Shown: positions 44,340-56,282, counted from the first letter of the stretch. The stretch: DNA of 64,000 nucleotides from Tenodera sinensis (GCA_030765045.1 CM060961.1:139115564-139179563); one strand, 5' to 3'. The notes: generated from the sequence alone by a model not told the origin. Program-made: numbers and translations.

Positions 44340-45568
44340 GTATGGATCTGAAACACGACTACTAAGGCATTCTGCCAAAATGAGGCTTCTACGATGCTTT
44401 CGTTTCGACGAACCAGCAAAGAGTGTGGGCCTCCTATCAACTAATAGTGAAGCTATATTTTCCTTCATCTCTAAAACCGGTACAAACCCCTATCGCAACT
44501 CTTTTAAATCCGCGAGGCTAACCTTTTTACATTCGTTTTCTCTATTCATTTCTTACTGATAATATTATTCTGGTTGTTATTTTAATTATATTTCTAAATT
44601 ATTGCTTTTTCTGAATCTTACAATCTCGGTATCACTTGTGATACCGTAATTATTAGCCCTATTATTAAATATGATTTTATAATGAATTAAATGATAATTA
44701 AAATTATAAAGAGAAAGTAATGTAAATGTATTTAATATGATTATTACGAATAGATAATTTTATGATAGGAAGCAACAGTATTTAAATTCAAAAATTCAAT
44801 AACTGGTATGCGAGTAAATATTCTAATTCAGAGTTATATAATGTACTGTTTCTGGTTAATATGGGTAAAATGTTACTGGTGAAAGTGGTACCTGCGGTAA
44901 TTAGCAGCCCGGCCGGTCGACCCAAACTCGTTAGGCCAGTTTTCTAAGAAATGCCCAAACGCCAAGGGTTCGCTAGCTAGCGGTTTTCTGAGAATTCAGT
45001 CTGAAGCGAGGCTAAAGCCCGCGGGTTCTTTAGTTACCAAGCATAGCGTGGCACCCACTCTGATTTGAAACCCGCGACGGGGCAGTCACATACCGCCAGC
45101 CGAATATTATAGAGTGCAGTCTTTCTCAGCAGTGCATTAAGCGTTGAAGTATATTTTTAAAACTGGGAAAGTGAATTATTCCACCGTAGCAGATTTCAAC
45201 GACTCAATCTATTTTAACTACGACAGGGGAACGTAATAGTAACTTTACTTTCAAACGGTGACAACTCATGGTGAATATTGATCGTGAAAACGTACCGAGA
45301 ATTAAATTAATTACAAAGAGCTGTAAGTGGTCTTATTCCGTCACAACCGCTCACGCATACCCTGTAGATAGTGCAGTTTCAGCTCGAATAGTTAGTCAGG
45401 GCAAAGTTATAGACAATTTTGAAGCCGAAATTGTGAACGCCATAATTATGGACATAATACTGCATCACATGGCAGAATTAAGTAATCAGGAAATGTTAAA
45501 ATCATTACATGTATAAAGGTACAAAATCTGGAAGGATCAGTTGCGGTTAAAATTGTCAAAAGGCACGA
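44340..45568. other. Unassigned sequence with GC-rich block
   Basis: 44890-45110 is GC-rich and unlike its flanks, but I cannot assign it. The 82-codon frame at 45268-45516 (AHAYPVDSAVSARIVSQ...) has no recognised domain; a related actcacgcataccctg string recurs at 45976, so it may belong to the LTR-type sequence that follows. Confidence 0.35.
44627..44646. repeat. Perfect 20-bp palindrome
   Basis: cggtatcacttgtgataccg is its own reverse complement apart from the central pair. No associated feature seen. Confidence 0.6.
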
Positions 45569-45570
45569 AA

Positions 45571-46230
45571 TGTTACGGACAAGTAATTAGGGGCAAGCGT
45601 CAGGTAGTCAAGCGAGGCCTGGTAATTCCAGTTTTCCTGGAAATCGCTTAGTGCAGGTGTTGAGCAGGAAAACAAGGGATGGTCGCGAAGACTTCTTCGA
45701 AACCCGTTGGAGAGGTAATTAAGCGGAAAGGCATAGATAGCGTCATGATGCACGGGCACTTCCAGAACCCGGAGAGAGCAGGTCGGTCAGACTTGCCTTC
45801 CAGATCGCGAGCGAGTAAGTCAGTTGGACTTACGACAGTTTCGAGTAACAATCTTCGGTCTTAGTAAAGGCACAGTAAACACGTAAGAACATTCTAATAG
45901 CGATCGGCAAATCTAAACGTTACTTGGTCGTAAATAAAAGTGTTTTAAGGAGAGTTCCGGCTTTTATTGCAAATACTCACGCATACCCTGAGGTTAAAAT
46001 CCATGCCGAGCAGTCCAGAGCAGAAATCAACTGAGAGCAGCATTCGCTTAGGATAGTGGAATTGAGGAGCGGGTAAGCCCGCATAAATTTATAGAACAGA
46101 TCTACAGGACTACAAGCCCTTCCAAGGACCAAGCTGCAGAGATACTCTCCAGTGAGTAAGGACATCATACTTGGTTTGACTCCGTACTCGGACCAACATC
46201 CTCAAACTTGGCGCATACAACGTGGGACCC
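45571..46230 (+). mobile_element. Candidate LTR followed by primer-binding site
   Basis: A possible LTR starts TGTTACGGACAAG (45571) and ends ACATCCTCA (46204). It contains aataaaagtgttttaagg near 45933, fitting a polyadenylation signal before the R/U5 boundary. The sequence directly after it, ttggcgcatacaacgtgg, resembles the tRNA primer-binding region that follows the 5' LTR in insect Gypsy and BEL elements. No gag or pol follows, so only the 5' end of the element remains. The LTR boundaries are inferred. Confidence 0.5.
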
Positions 46231-46234
46231 GTAA

Positions 46235-47235
46235 AACTGCTTCACTTGTTTAATGTATTTAACTTAAGTTTATGGTGTACTTTTCCTTATCACTGTTATT
46301 TTGTTGCTCTATCGAATGAATTCCTATTGGATAGAAGTGGAGTAGCAACGAACTCTACTCCAGGCAATCAAGGATGTGATGGTAGGTTGGGTGACGAGAT
46401 ACGGTGAGTATTGCGGTGTTCTTAATTGCAATGCCAATCCAATTTGAACTATAATTGCCTTTGACACTCTGTGATGCATAAAGCTATTCTTTTGAAAATA
46501 TCACAAAACCTGGAAATCTCGTAAGAGTCAAAGAATATCTGCCGCCATATCACAATGCCACAAAGCTTAGCGGAAGCAAGTGATTGCTGTCGCCACAATA
46601 TATTGCTCACAGCATAGACTTTAATTAATCCATTTCTGTCACAGAGGCATCACTGCTGCGGTTGACCTCAATTCAGGTTCAATCTCGTTTACATTTGACA
46701 TCGCCTTATAAGGATGTTACTGTAAACAAAGGGAACAAAGAACATAGCAGTAAAATTCATCCGCGTCTTTCTCTGCAATGGTTTCGTGGTTTGCAACTGT
46801 AACCAAGCAGTTTCCAGCGTGTGAATAATCAGCCTCCGAGACTTTTTAATTGGTTGATTTATAGAGTTTCTGTGACATTCAAACAATGTAGTGATATATT
46901 ACTGATAAATATACAGCTGTATTATGGTTCTCCAGTGTAGTAATGTAGCTTAATGGGCAAAAGTCTAATACGAAGTCCCATCTCCGCAACAAAATGCGGC
47001 GTCGACAAGCAGGAAATATGGATATCTACAGCCTTTTTGAAATATAGCATATCCGAAAAATATATAGTCGCTAGCATGGCAGGGATGACATATAGTCATG
47101 GGCAACGGGATTATACGAATACGACAGTTTTGGGAGCGTACACTTACAGCAACAAAGAAGCACTTGAAATAAGATTCCGCTCTAGACTCATAAATGGGAG
47201 CTATCTCGTTTTACTTTCTCTGATTCGCACTTATA
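46235..47235. other. Unassigned sequence
   Basis: Short frames at 46689-46886 (minus) and 46953-47243 (plus) have no motif. Confidence 0.4.
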
Positions 47236-47237
47236 GT

Positions 47238-47357
47238 AAGTAGCGGACGTATTGTATTCCACACAAAACTTCAATGTCGTGATTTCGCCGGAAGTACATG
47301 TTTTGAGACCCCTGATCTAAAAAAGTAGAAAAAGGTCTGCACGTGTCTATCTGCGTG

Positions 47358-47410
<53 letters not shown>
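47238..47410 (-). mobile_element. R1 3' fragment ending in a GT tract
   Basis: gtattgtattccacacaaaa, gtgatttcgccggaagtaca, gttttgagacccctga and then a GT tract (47358-47409). R1 homology stops at the microsatellite. Confidence 0.8.
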
Positions 47411-47411
<1 letters not shown>

Positions 47412-47414
47412 CTT

Positions 47415-48235
47415 ATTGTCAGTGGATGTACCTTCCAGAGCAGGTACAGGCAGGTACACTACGTTAGAGCGGTGGGCAGTAGACAGCGCCAAGAGCTTGC
47501 TTGCTGAGCAGCGACCAGTCACGTCACAGCAGTAGATAGCAGTAGGGGTTCAATGTTTGGCACAGCTATACATGTATATGCATAATGAAGTACTTAGAAT
47601 CAAAGTAGCACGAAATATCTCCCCAAATATTCGTAGACTGGTCAAAAGAAAACCAACAAAAAATAAAACATTTAATAGACGTTGCACTTTAATTTTCTAG
47701 TATTTGATCATTTATATCCGTTACTTTGTCATAATTGCTCATATCTTATCAGCACCTAGACCTTCCATTGTTCTAATTGCATAGTTTGTCTTTGACTTTT
47801 ATTTATGAAATAGAATTTGTTTGTGTTACGATCAAGGCTTCATCAGTTAAATTTAGAAAAGCGTTTCTGTTCTATGTTTTGCTGATTAAGTCACTGTACG
47901 GCTAGATATAAAATAATTAAAGTCATCAAATAGGTAAACAGAGCAAAAGATTTTGCTGTAAGTGTAACACAGGACTATGCATGATGAATTGTTTGACAAA
48001 TTTGAATAATTATGTCTGTAATTATATACCCGCTCTTTGTAGTCCTATAAATGTAGTATATTGGTTCACTATGAACAGACTTTCAGGTTAATTTGACCTA
48101 CTGTATGGTTAGCTGTGTCATCAATAAAGCCCGCCACTGACGTAACCCGAGAGCCGCGCTGAGGCTCTAAACTAGGAGCCAGCTAGAGCTAGGCCCGATC
48201 GGGCAAACCCTGACGGTGTCTGTGGCATAGCATCT
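47415..48235. other. Unassigned sequence
   Basis: A small gagcaggtacaggcaggtac repeat near 47439; otherwise nothing recognised. Confidence 0.4.
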
Positions 48236-48239
48236 TCCA

Positions 48240-48900
48240 AAGATGCGATACTACATGGAAGAAATACAACAAATTTTGATGGTGAAGTTCTATTTATCTT
48301 TCACTCCAAAACATTCTTATTTGGCTGCAACGATGCAAGAATACTGTTATTTTGTCAGATTCCAAAGCAGCAATTCTAGCCATAGCATCAACAACATCCT
48401 ATCCAAAGATGGAAACATTCTATAAATACGAAATGAAATCCAAACCATTAAAAGCTTAGAAAACGTGTAATTTTACAATGGATTTCAGCCCATTGTGGAA
48501 TTCAGGGGAATGAAACAGAAAAAAATTATGATAATTACAAATCTGGACTAAATGAAGAAATTGGTAACCGAAATATAAAAACATTTCTAGAAAATCTCTC
48601 TGTAATTCAGGAATTTCCAGGAAAATCTGCTCTTGCCATGGTGAGGCTCACTACTGGACATGATTGCCTGGGAAAACATCCCCCATAGAATTGGTACACT
48701 AACTTCTCCAAATTGTGTATTGTGCTCTCAAGATATAGAAATGGATGGAGAACATCTACAAAACTGTGCAGCGTTACAAAATTATCAATATATAATATCT
48801 AAGTACTGAGAAGCAAGAAGGAGAATGACTTCATTGTTGACTCCAGAGCATTAGCTACATACATACCGTTTAAAAGCAAGACAAGAATTGCTGTCTAGCT
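48240..48900 (+). pseudogene. LINE RNase H and C-terminal region, decayed
   Basis: Several frames joined by shifts give an RNase H-type piece (ILSDSKAAILAIAS near 48350), FTMDFSP/ILQWISAHCGIQGNE near 48475, and a C-terminal piece with MVRLTTGHDCLGK (48640) and the Cys/His motif CVLCSQDIEMDGEHLQNC (about 48717-48770). This order, RNase H then CX2C...HX4C, is typical of the C-terminus of some insect LINEs. The fragment at 50370-50610 repeats the last part. Multiple frameshifts and stops show it is dead. Confidence 0.75.
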
Positions 48901-48904
48901 TAAA

Positions 48905-49638
48905 ATTCCAAGTTCTATTGTTTCACACAGTTAATTATTTAATTTCATGCAATGCCAACGAAATCTCGCAAGACCATCTGTATCTTCGTCAAAGATAATT
49001 TAGTTTGACCACTGTCAGCATAAGAATAATTGCCTACCCTTTTACAGCCTCACAAAGGAACCTCGTTGATCTCTGACATCGATAATGGAATAAAAATCCG
49101 CATTTTCTTTGGATTTTCTGCGTTATTGCACTTTATTTTTCAGATATAAGAGGTTTTAATCCATTAAATCTAATATTTAATTTATATAATTTAAAATAAA
49201 GCATTGCATTTTCATTGGAAAAATAAAATTTAAATGTTTATAGATATATTCAAAGACAAAGCTATCTTAGCTTTGATTTTAAACTTTCTAATTCATACTT
49301 AAAATTGTCTTTTTGCATAGATTTATTAGCAGGTAATCCTAATAGCACAGCTGCTCAACTACTGGATTTTCTCTCTTTTGTGCACATTAGTATATACCTA
49401 CACGTTTTGTGTATACTGGTTACTGAGAATATATAACGTAGTCTCTCAGCTGCATTAAAGAGACCACAATGAATAGCACATGGACGTAACACCAAACTGG
49501 ATCTTCGATACTTTATGACCTCAATGGCAGTACTTGAGTACCAGCATAAACTGTGTAAAAAGGAGCGCTTTCGTGACCCTGCCAAAACCTGCTTGTGCAA
49601 TCTGTGCGTGAACAAAAATTAGGTATCTTCCATTGTGA
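48905..49638. other. Unassigned AT-rich sequence
   Basis: May be LINE 3' sequence but I see no diagnostic block. The minus-strand 86-codon frame (49355-49615) has no motif. Confidence 0.35.
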
Positions 49639-49639
49639 A

Positions 49640-49965
49640 CTTTTGTGGAATAACTATAACAAAAGAATAATTATACTAACAACAGTATGCACAACTTGTG
49701 CTCTCTATCTTTATCATTCGTTTTTTACCTTTTAAGATTTTATCAGCTTTAGGTTTTGGAAAGTTATGTTTTTACCAGTTGTTTAACTTTTAACTCTTTT
49801 AGCTCTCGATTTTAGATATTTTAACTTTTTTTTTAGTTATTTTAACTTTCACCTTTTAGCTTTTTAGGGTGAGGTTTTATTGTTCGCTTGTTTTTATTCT
49901 TTGGACTTACGGCCCTAATGACCTAGTTGTCGACGGGCCCTTAAACAATACTCACTCACTTTATC
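49640..49965 (+). mobile_element. LINE 3' untranslated tail
   Basis: A T-rich stretch with repeated ttttaactttt units is followed by ggccctaatgacctagttgt and cgacgggcccttaaac, then an actcactcac-type tail and the ATT tract. The same terminal block occurs at 22885-22929 and at 52918, so it is a LINE family 3' end. Confidence 0.65.
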
Positions 49966-49967
49966 AT

Positions 49968-50276
<309 letters not shown>

Positions 50277-50369
50277 GAGAAATCAGTGCAAACTTTCTGG
50301 TTGTTTCCAGCGCTTTTGCATTTTCTTGACATTTTTATTACTTTTTACTTTCTATACAGCGGTTGCAGC

Positions 50370-50610
50370 CTTCCGACTATTGACAAATCAGGACTGCTTA
50401 GCAAGTCATCTCTGCAGAATAGGTCTCTCAGCCTCAACAATATGTGTCCTGTGTAACGATCCAGCAGAAATGAACGAAGACCACTTGAAGACCTGTGAAG
50501 CATTAAGATCAGAAGAAACTACAGTTCAAAAGTATTGGAAAGCACGAATGCTAATGGCTTCATTGCCAGATGCAACAACTTTCTATACTGCGTTTAGTCG
50601 AGGACGAAGA
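50370..50610 (+). pseudogene. LINE C-terminal fragment
   Basis: In one frame: RLLTNQDCLASHLCRIGL, then STICVLCNDPAEMNEDHL followed by KTCEAL, then VQKYWKARMLMASLP. This is the same CX2C...HX4C region as the LINE at 48640-48800, but better preserved. It starts about 100 bp after the ATT tract and stops at an R1 copy, so it is a short fragment. Confidence 0.75.
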
Positions 50611-51395
50611 ATGGTATTCAACCCAAAAATTCTATGTCGAAATTTCACCGGAAATATTTGTTTTGAAGTCCCCTGAATCCAAAAACAGTATCTAAAAATG
50701 CGTACACACACGTGGGCGCACGTAAGGTATTTAAGTTTAATATGCTTCAAGGATGCGAGACGAAGATTTTCAAGAAAATTCCTCCATTCTAAACTACTCT
50801 TAACGTGGAAAAATTTTCGAAAATTTTAATTTTCCCAAAAATGGCTGTAACGACTTTGATTAAAACGTTATATGTGATATCTAATATTTTTATGCAAACA
50901 AACATATTTTGAATTTTCTGGCTACAGCCCATGTAATCCTATTACTCTTGATGACCATGTTGACAAACAACAAGGAATATCTCCAAAATTGTTCACTTTA
51001 CAAAGAGATCATATAAAATAAATTGTGTTATAGCGAGATCTAAATTCTCTGTGTAGTAGGATTTCGTCTATGTCTCGCGGTTTGCCAGTTAAGCTTTGCA
51101 ATACTTAATAGACGTTCTCAAATGGGAGGTTTTCATACATTTTTTTATATCGCGGACATGCAAAGAGAACGGAATTTCAAAGTGTCATATGACTCTTAAA
51201 ACATGTGACTCTAGTTTAAACCCGACAGTATTCCCCTTGCAACTACAAGAAAATTAGCAATAAGATAATTTCTACAAATGTTTATCTCGATTAACATGAA
51301 GTAGATAGAGGAATAAGTATTTGTAGAAACAATTTGTGCAAGAGTAGACGAAGTCATGCTAGTAACAGATCAGATTTGTTTGTGTATCATAATCG
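50610..51395 (-). mobile_element. R1 repeat, reverse, with internal inversion
   Basis: The flanks are minus-strand R1: tcaacccaaaaattctatgt, atttcaccggaaatatttgt, gatgcgagacgaagattttc, tggctacagcccatgtaatc on the left and aagagaacggaatttcaaag, ttgcaactacaagaaaatta, cagatcagattt on the right. Between about 50957 and 51106 the sequence reads in plus-strand order: acaaggaatatctccaaaat, gagatctaaattctctgtg, cgcggtttgccagttaag. The CA position has only gcgtacacacacg. Confidence 0.85.
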
Positions 51396-51397
51396 TT

Positions 51398-51756
51398 AGG
51401 GCCATAATCGCCTGTGGCCATATATGATCATTCTCTGTATTCTACACCTCAGTCCTTTTTCCCAAAGGTTCAGCGAGTACAACCCTCCTCTACACACTAA
51501 GTAAAACAGCTTAATTCACATTTCTTTTACTGCTATAGCCACAGATTTCCTCTTAACTTAGGACTGAACCACATTAGTTCTGTCAAATCCTTTTGCAGAT
51601 AATAGTCACTTGTCAGTGTGCGACTGCAACTAAGTTTAAGGGTTAGAATACGAATAAAAGTTCAAAAATTCTGTTTCTTAAAAGGAAAAATCAGCAAAAA
51701 GAGTGCCACTATTTTTTATCTCTTCAATTGCGAACGTGGGACTCTTTGGAACATGG
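51398..51756. other. Unassigned spacer
   Basis: No repeat or coding match recognised between R1 and the LTR. Confidence 0.4.
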
Positions 51757-51762
51757 CCTTTA

Positions 51763-52406
51763 TGTTATGTCGGGATCGGCGCTCAACAAAGAACGGACGG
51801 GGCTAAGCTACTTTAAACCGCTTGTCGTGCCGGAAGACGTTAAGAGCCGGCGGCCTTGCAGGACTGCTGTATGTACGTGACTGCCAACAATCGAAGCGGT
51901 AGAAGCAAAAGGGGCGTCAAGAATGTTCGCGAGACTTCTAGCTGCGTCATTTTCGGTGTGTGTGTAATTCGAGAAAGGCCCTGTGACGCCATCTCTAGCA
52001 TATAACAAGACCAGAGAAGAGCACAGGAGTGAGTTTTAGAGTTACGGACATGAGTTGGTCAGTGTGTCAGAGAGTGTGCGACATCTATGAGTGTGTGTCA
52101 TAAGACGATTCAACGAGCGTCGTGAATGATTGTAACGTCGTAATTAGGGCATGAGAGACAAAGAAAGTGAAGAAGAACACCCAAAGGACTGAGAAAGTTT
52201 ATAAGAAGAACGGTTCTAAGTTGTGATAGCTTGAAAAACTAGACTATGTTAACGACGAGAAGAAAACTGTGTATTTGTGGTAAAAGTTTAGAATATAATA
52301 CAGTGATAAGGTGATAGAAAAGATAGTTATAATATTAATGTACAGACAATTTTAAGATGATAAAGAAGACAAATAATGAAATAGTACAACTTTATCCAAC
52401 GTGGCA
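51763..52406 (+). mobile_element. Solo LTR, Gypsy-like family, longer variant
   Basis: Starts TGTTATGTCGGGATCGG and shares caacaaagaacggacggggc, gttggtcagtgtgtcag, ttctaagttgtgatagcttg and gtgtatttgtggtaaaagtt with 12023-12449. The proposed end is ccaacgtggca, with near-identical flanks CTTTA (51758-51762) and CTTCA (52407-52411). No internal genes follow. The 66-codon reverse frame inside it is chance. Confidence 0.8.
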
Positions 52407-52409
52407 CTT

Positions 52410-52884
52410 CACGTAAGAGACCTCAACATCAGTGCTAGACTTTTCCACGCTGCCCACGTTTTCTACAGCCAACCCTTTCTTTCGATCTGATTTGCATACA
52501 AAAACAGCAGAGGGAGCCAACAGCTTCCCGGAAGTGGTTTAGTCCTTGTTTCTGGTTCCGAGATCTCCCATGAGGAGAAAGGCTCTCTTCGTTTCAGATG
52601 GCTTCAGTGAAGCTTTCCCCCGTTTCGCACTAAAGTTGCTGAGAGTCCGACATTTTTTTTTTCTCTCTTTCCTTTACTTATTTAACATGTTAAGGCAGAG
52701 AAAACCAAGCAGATACCACCCTCGTCTGCAGTATAAATTAAAACTTTAGCCATACACTTGGGATAACGCCAAGACAATGAATTTAAAAATTAAAAACAAT
52801 GCATTTTAGCAAGACAGCTGGTAACAAAATAAAATGGGAAATTTAATAACCAAGGCAGTGGCTTCTACAGTGTAAGCTAAAATT
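52410..52884. other. Unassigned sequence
   Basis: No recognised repeat; the 67-codon frame at 52546-52749 has no motif. Confidence 0.4.
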
Positions 52885-53130
52885 CTAATGAGTTGCATTC
52901 ACATGAGATTCTCTTCTCCCTCCAGGCCCAAATAACCTAGTTGTCGATGGGCCCTTAAACCCTACTCACTCACTCTCACTCATTCACTCACACACTCGCT
53001 CACTCACTTATTCGTTCACTCACTCTCATACATTCACTCATTCACACATTCAGTCACCCACTCATACACCCGTTCATTTACTCATTCACTCGCTCACTCG
53101 CTTATTCAGTCGATTGCCCACATGCTCATT
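52885..53130 (+). mobile_element. R1 stub, LINE tail and degenerate (TCAC)n
   Basis: gttgcattcacatgagattc (R1 5' end) is interrupted at about 52918 by the LINE tail caaataacctagttgtcgat then gggcccttaaac, followed by about 170 bp of imperfect cactcact units. The tail and satellite match the arrangement at 49915. Confidence 0.6.
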
Positions 53131-53204
53131 CCTGTCACTCTTCTACAAATATTACTCAACTTTATTATTTTCCCTACTTCATGTTTTTTATCGTCCTCCG
53201 TGGT

Positions 53205-53478
53205 CTAGGAGTAACGTGCTAGCCTCTCGTTCAGAGGTCACGGATTCAAAGCCGGCGAAGGGCTTTGCATTTTTTGGGCCGTAAAGATTTTTAGCACAGC
53301 TTCTTTCGGAAGAGAAGTAGAGCCAGTGATCCCGTGTCTTAGATTTATAGGACGTAAAAGAACTTCAAACCTGATAAAGAGACCTCTGAGCAAAATTAAG
53401 CGGTCTTTCGCGCCCAATCAGAATGGGAGAACCATAGCAGTTAAAGACCGTCCATAAATAAAGCTCAATTTCAATTTT
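53205..53478 (+). mobile_element. SINE type C
   Basis: A-box-like cgtggtctaggagtaac, B-box-like cggattcaaagccgg, then gggctttgcattttttgggc, ttagcacagcttctttcgga, gacgtaaaagaacttcaaac, gcgcccaatcagaatgggag and a ccataaataaagctca tail. It is collinear with the reverse copy at 10246-10530. Confidence 0.85.
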
Positions 53479-53544
53479 CTACCTGTGTTAATCGAGATAA
53501 ACTTTCATTCTACAGTTAGCCTTCACTGCACGTATAAAAGGATA

Positions 53545-53670
53545 TAGACTGAGCTTGTAGCTTAGGCTGCAGAATACCTGCCTACAGTGAGAGGGCGCCC
53601 GGGTGTTATTCCTGCTTGGGAAGTAGGAATTTGCTCTTGTCAAGATTGTTTCCTATCCACTCCAGAGTAT
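53545..53670 (+). mobile_element. SINE type D, degraded
   Basis: gagcttgtagcttaggctgc, agaatacctgcctacagtga, a damaged B box (gggtgttattcctgc) and tgctcttgtcaagattg follow type D order. Confidence 0.55.
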
Positions 53671-53674
53671 TATT

Positions 53675-54180
53675 TACCTATAGTTAATTTTACTTGCGTT
53701 GTTTGTTAAACAACGTTGTGTTATATTTTATACGTGTATATATTATATCCTACTTATTTATTAATTGTTAAATTATGTTACTCATTATCTTAGTTACAAA
53801 TCTTTTACAATTGTTTTGTTCAGTTATCTGAATAAACGAACATATGAGAAACAAAATATATGTTAAGATAGCTAGGTTTATAAAACAGCTATCACATTTT
53901 CCGAATAAAGAATAATAAATGTAATCCCCTCCGGAGTCTGCAAGTATGAATGTGTGCAAAATCTAATTATAATGTATAAAACCCAAAGAAAATCAAGCGT
54001 ATACGATTTGAGACTACTGCCGATACACAATGGGTTCCAAAAGTAAAAGACAACCGATAGCCCATGCTAAAAAAAAAGGGGGGGGGGGCGTAGAGAGGCC
54101 AAATCGAGTCACATTCTTAAAGAGCGAGTCGCTATACGATCGCTTCTTAAGTACATATTCTAATAGAGGCTTACAACCTG
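53675..54180. other. Unassigned AT-rich sequence
   Basis: Includes an A9G10 run at about 54070-54088. No gene. Confidence 0.4.
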
Positions 54181-54599
54181 AAAAAAGTAGAAGCATTTGA
54201 AAATGTAACCCAATGATAAAGAATATCTCGAACATCTTTAGCGGCACAAATACATTTATCTGGTAAAAATTGTGCGCCTTGTTGAAATCTAATTTTTGTT
54301 TTGTATTAAGCGTTTGACTCTCTTACTTATAATTATTATATAAAAGCCTTTCAGAATACAGCTTATTCCGAGAACATTCCAAATATGCACTACAGCATAT
54401 AAATGTTTTACACCTATGTATATTATTTTAATTAAAATCATTAGAGCTATTTTTGAAAAAATAACAAATTTGAAAATTTTCCCATATAAAGGGTAATTTT
54501 GAGTGGGGAAAGTTTATTGAAACTCTCCATGTCGCCTATTTGGAATACATTAATTTACATATCAAGTTTGTATTTAACGAATTCTTTCTTCTTCAGTTA

Positions 54600-54905
54600 C
54601 CTTGCAGGCGGTGCCGTGACCGAGCGTTCGCCTACCATAAAGGCGACCTGGGTCCGATCCCAGCGGCCCGCATGTGGTATTCATGATGGACGAAGCGGCG
54701 TATATGCGGATTCTCTCCGCCCCCGACATTCATTCCATCAACTGCTCCATCATCACCTTTCATCACCCTTTCGCCTGTATGTCATATCAACCTCTTCCTC
54801 ACTCTCATACTGGACTGAGGTTCCAGGTCCTCGCTCTGTCCGGTACATAGGTTCGTCTGCTTCCCTGAACTCTAGGTTCAGGCTTGTAAGTCCTAGGGCT
54901 ACAAG
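54600..54905 (+). mobile_element. SINE type B, nested in R1
   Basis: tgaccgagcgttcgcctacc, B box gggtccgatcccagcgg, cgcatgtggtattcatgatg, gacgaagcggcgtatatgcg and a pyrimidine-rich 3' part. The head is better preserved than in the other type B copies. Confidence 0.8.
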
Positions 54906-54984
54906 TCCTGTATAAGGAGAGCGTAATCAGATCAAGAAGAATTACTTTGCTGTTTACAGACAATTTCACACATGCGCCCGTAGG

Positions 54985-54996
54985 CGCGCGCGCGCG

Positions 54997-55043
<47 letters not shown>
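54985..55043. repeat. (GC)n(CA)n compound microsatellite
   Basis: A perfect GC run changes to a CA run at the R1 microsatellite position. Confidence 0.95.
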
Positions 55044-55046
<3 letters not shown>

Positions 55047-55109
55047 TGCACTTACACACTTTAATCTGTTCATTTTTTCTTTTCTTTTCTTTTTGCCTTA
55101 CTCTGATAC

Positions 55110-55210
55110 GTAATTACGGTATATAAAGGAACTATTGCATTCCAGCCAAATTTCGATATCGAGACTCCAAGAAATACAAACATAGATTTTAGAGAAAGTT
55201 TGAGAGTGTG

Positions 55211-55295
<85 letters not shown>

Positions 55296-55340
55296 AAATG
55301 ATCCAGTCTGGATAATGAGGCTATAATCACCTATATGTAA
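55110..55340 (-). mobile_element. R1 3' part with long GT tract, reverse
   Basis: attgcattccagccaaattt, cgatatcgagactccaagaa and a 40-unit GT tract (55207-55289), then a remnant of the cataactc region. It is inverted relative to the preceding R1 copy. Confidence 0.75.
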
Positions 55341-55344
55341 CTGA

Positions 55345-55554
55345 ATTCTTTTACCATAGATATTAATTCGAGAATATGTTAGAGGTACTTACCTCTCTTA
55401 AACAGCTTTTCATTTAATGTACGACGGGCGTCACCTTTACTCCCACCATAAAGATATTTGGCACTTACCTGAAAAGGAAGCAAAACCAGTAGAATTCACA
55501 TTCAGAACTTAGTTTTATAGAGTCTCTTTAGATATTTGGCAATAAGTAAACAAA

Positions 55555-55555
<1 letters not shown>
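55345..55555. other. Short unassigned spacer
   Basis: Nothing recognised. Confidence 0.4.

Positions 55556-55556
<1 letters not shown>

Positions 55557-55640
<84 letters not shown>
55557..55640. repeat. (CA)n microsatellite
   Basis: About 42 perfect units; no R1 homology at its edges. Confidence 0.97.
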
Positions 55641-55642
<2 letters not shown>

Positions 55643-55734
55643 TTGTACGTTACGTGCTTCTTTCCTAAGTTAAACAGATATTAGCTTAATCCTGTTTAAT
55701 ATATCCCAGACCTGGGGAACCTTACTCAGAAACT

Positions 55735-55912
55735 GCGAATAGACTAGTTCCTCTCCTCCTCCTTTGCAGTAGCTTACGTACACACGCATCAGAAGGAACC
55801 CGCTTTTCCTTTTTTCCCCTCAGTTTTCGGCTTTCATGGTCACAAAGGCTGGAAAAATACGGGAATGTCTTCACACCTGGTGAGTACAGTTCTCCAGGCC
55901 TGAAATGTCCCA
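55735..55912 (+). repeat. Dispersed repeat shared with 13590-13925
   Basis: cccgcttttccttttttccc, ttttcggctttcatggtcac, aaatacgggaatgtcttcac and acctggtgagta match the other copy. Here it continues ctccaggcctgaaatgtccc. Confidence 0.55.
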
Positions 55913-56282
55913 TCAATCCATAAGCAGAAGCGCCAAATCAATCACTAATTAATTTAACATAAAAGATGATTCTCAAAAGCCCGATATTTGTACAAAAAGG
56001 CTGAGATGTGGAAAATGCAGAGCTTCAACAAAGCTTAAGCGACTCTTCAGAGTAACAAACCAATATTTGAATGTTGTGTACTTTACTTTTCGGAGGAGAA
56101 GACTTAGCTGCAAGAATAACTGAACCGAAATGAAACTTCGTATACAACATTCCTTGCATTGCTCAATGGGATCTTTGTCTGAACTACCTTTCAAAGAGAT
56201 TTTCAATGGGGCTAAATAAAATATCACAATTGTTCTTAGGAAGCAAATGCCGCTAAGTGTCTTTCCCAGCTGTGTTCGTTAT

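Larger units (their letters stand above)
54185..55060 (+). mobile_element. R1 repeat, diverged, split by a SINE
   Basis: Left part: aaagaatatctcgaacatct, taaaaattgtgcgccttgtt, ttaattaaaatcattagagc, cccatataaagggtaatttt, aactctccatgtcgcct. At about 54595, where R1 normally continues through its accgacttttcg block to gttatgctg, a type B SINE intervenes; R1 resumes near 54948 with tttgctgtttacagacaatt and its CG/CA tract. Confidence 0.65.

Noticed and set aside
45268..45516. 82-codon plus-strand frame as a gene
   Set aside because: No recognised domain; a string from it recurs in the adjacent LTR-like sequence, so it is more likely non-coding retroelement sequence.
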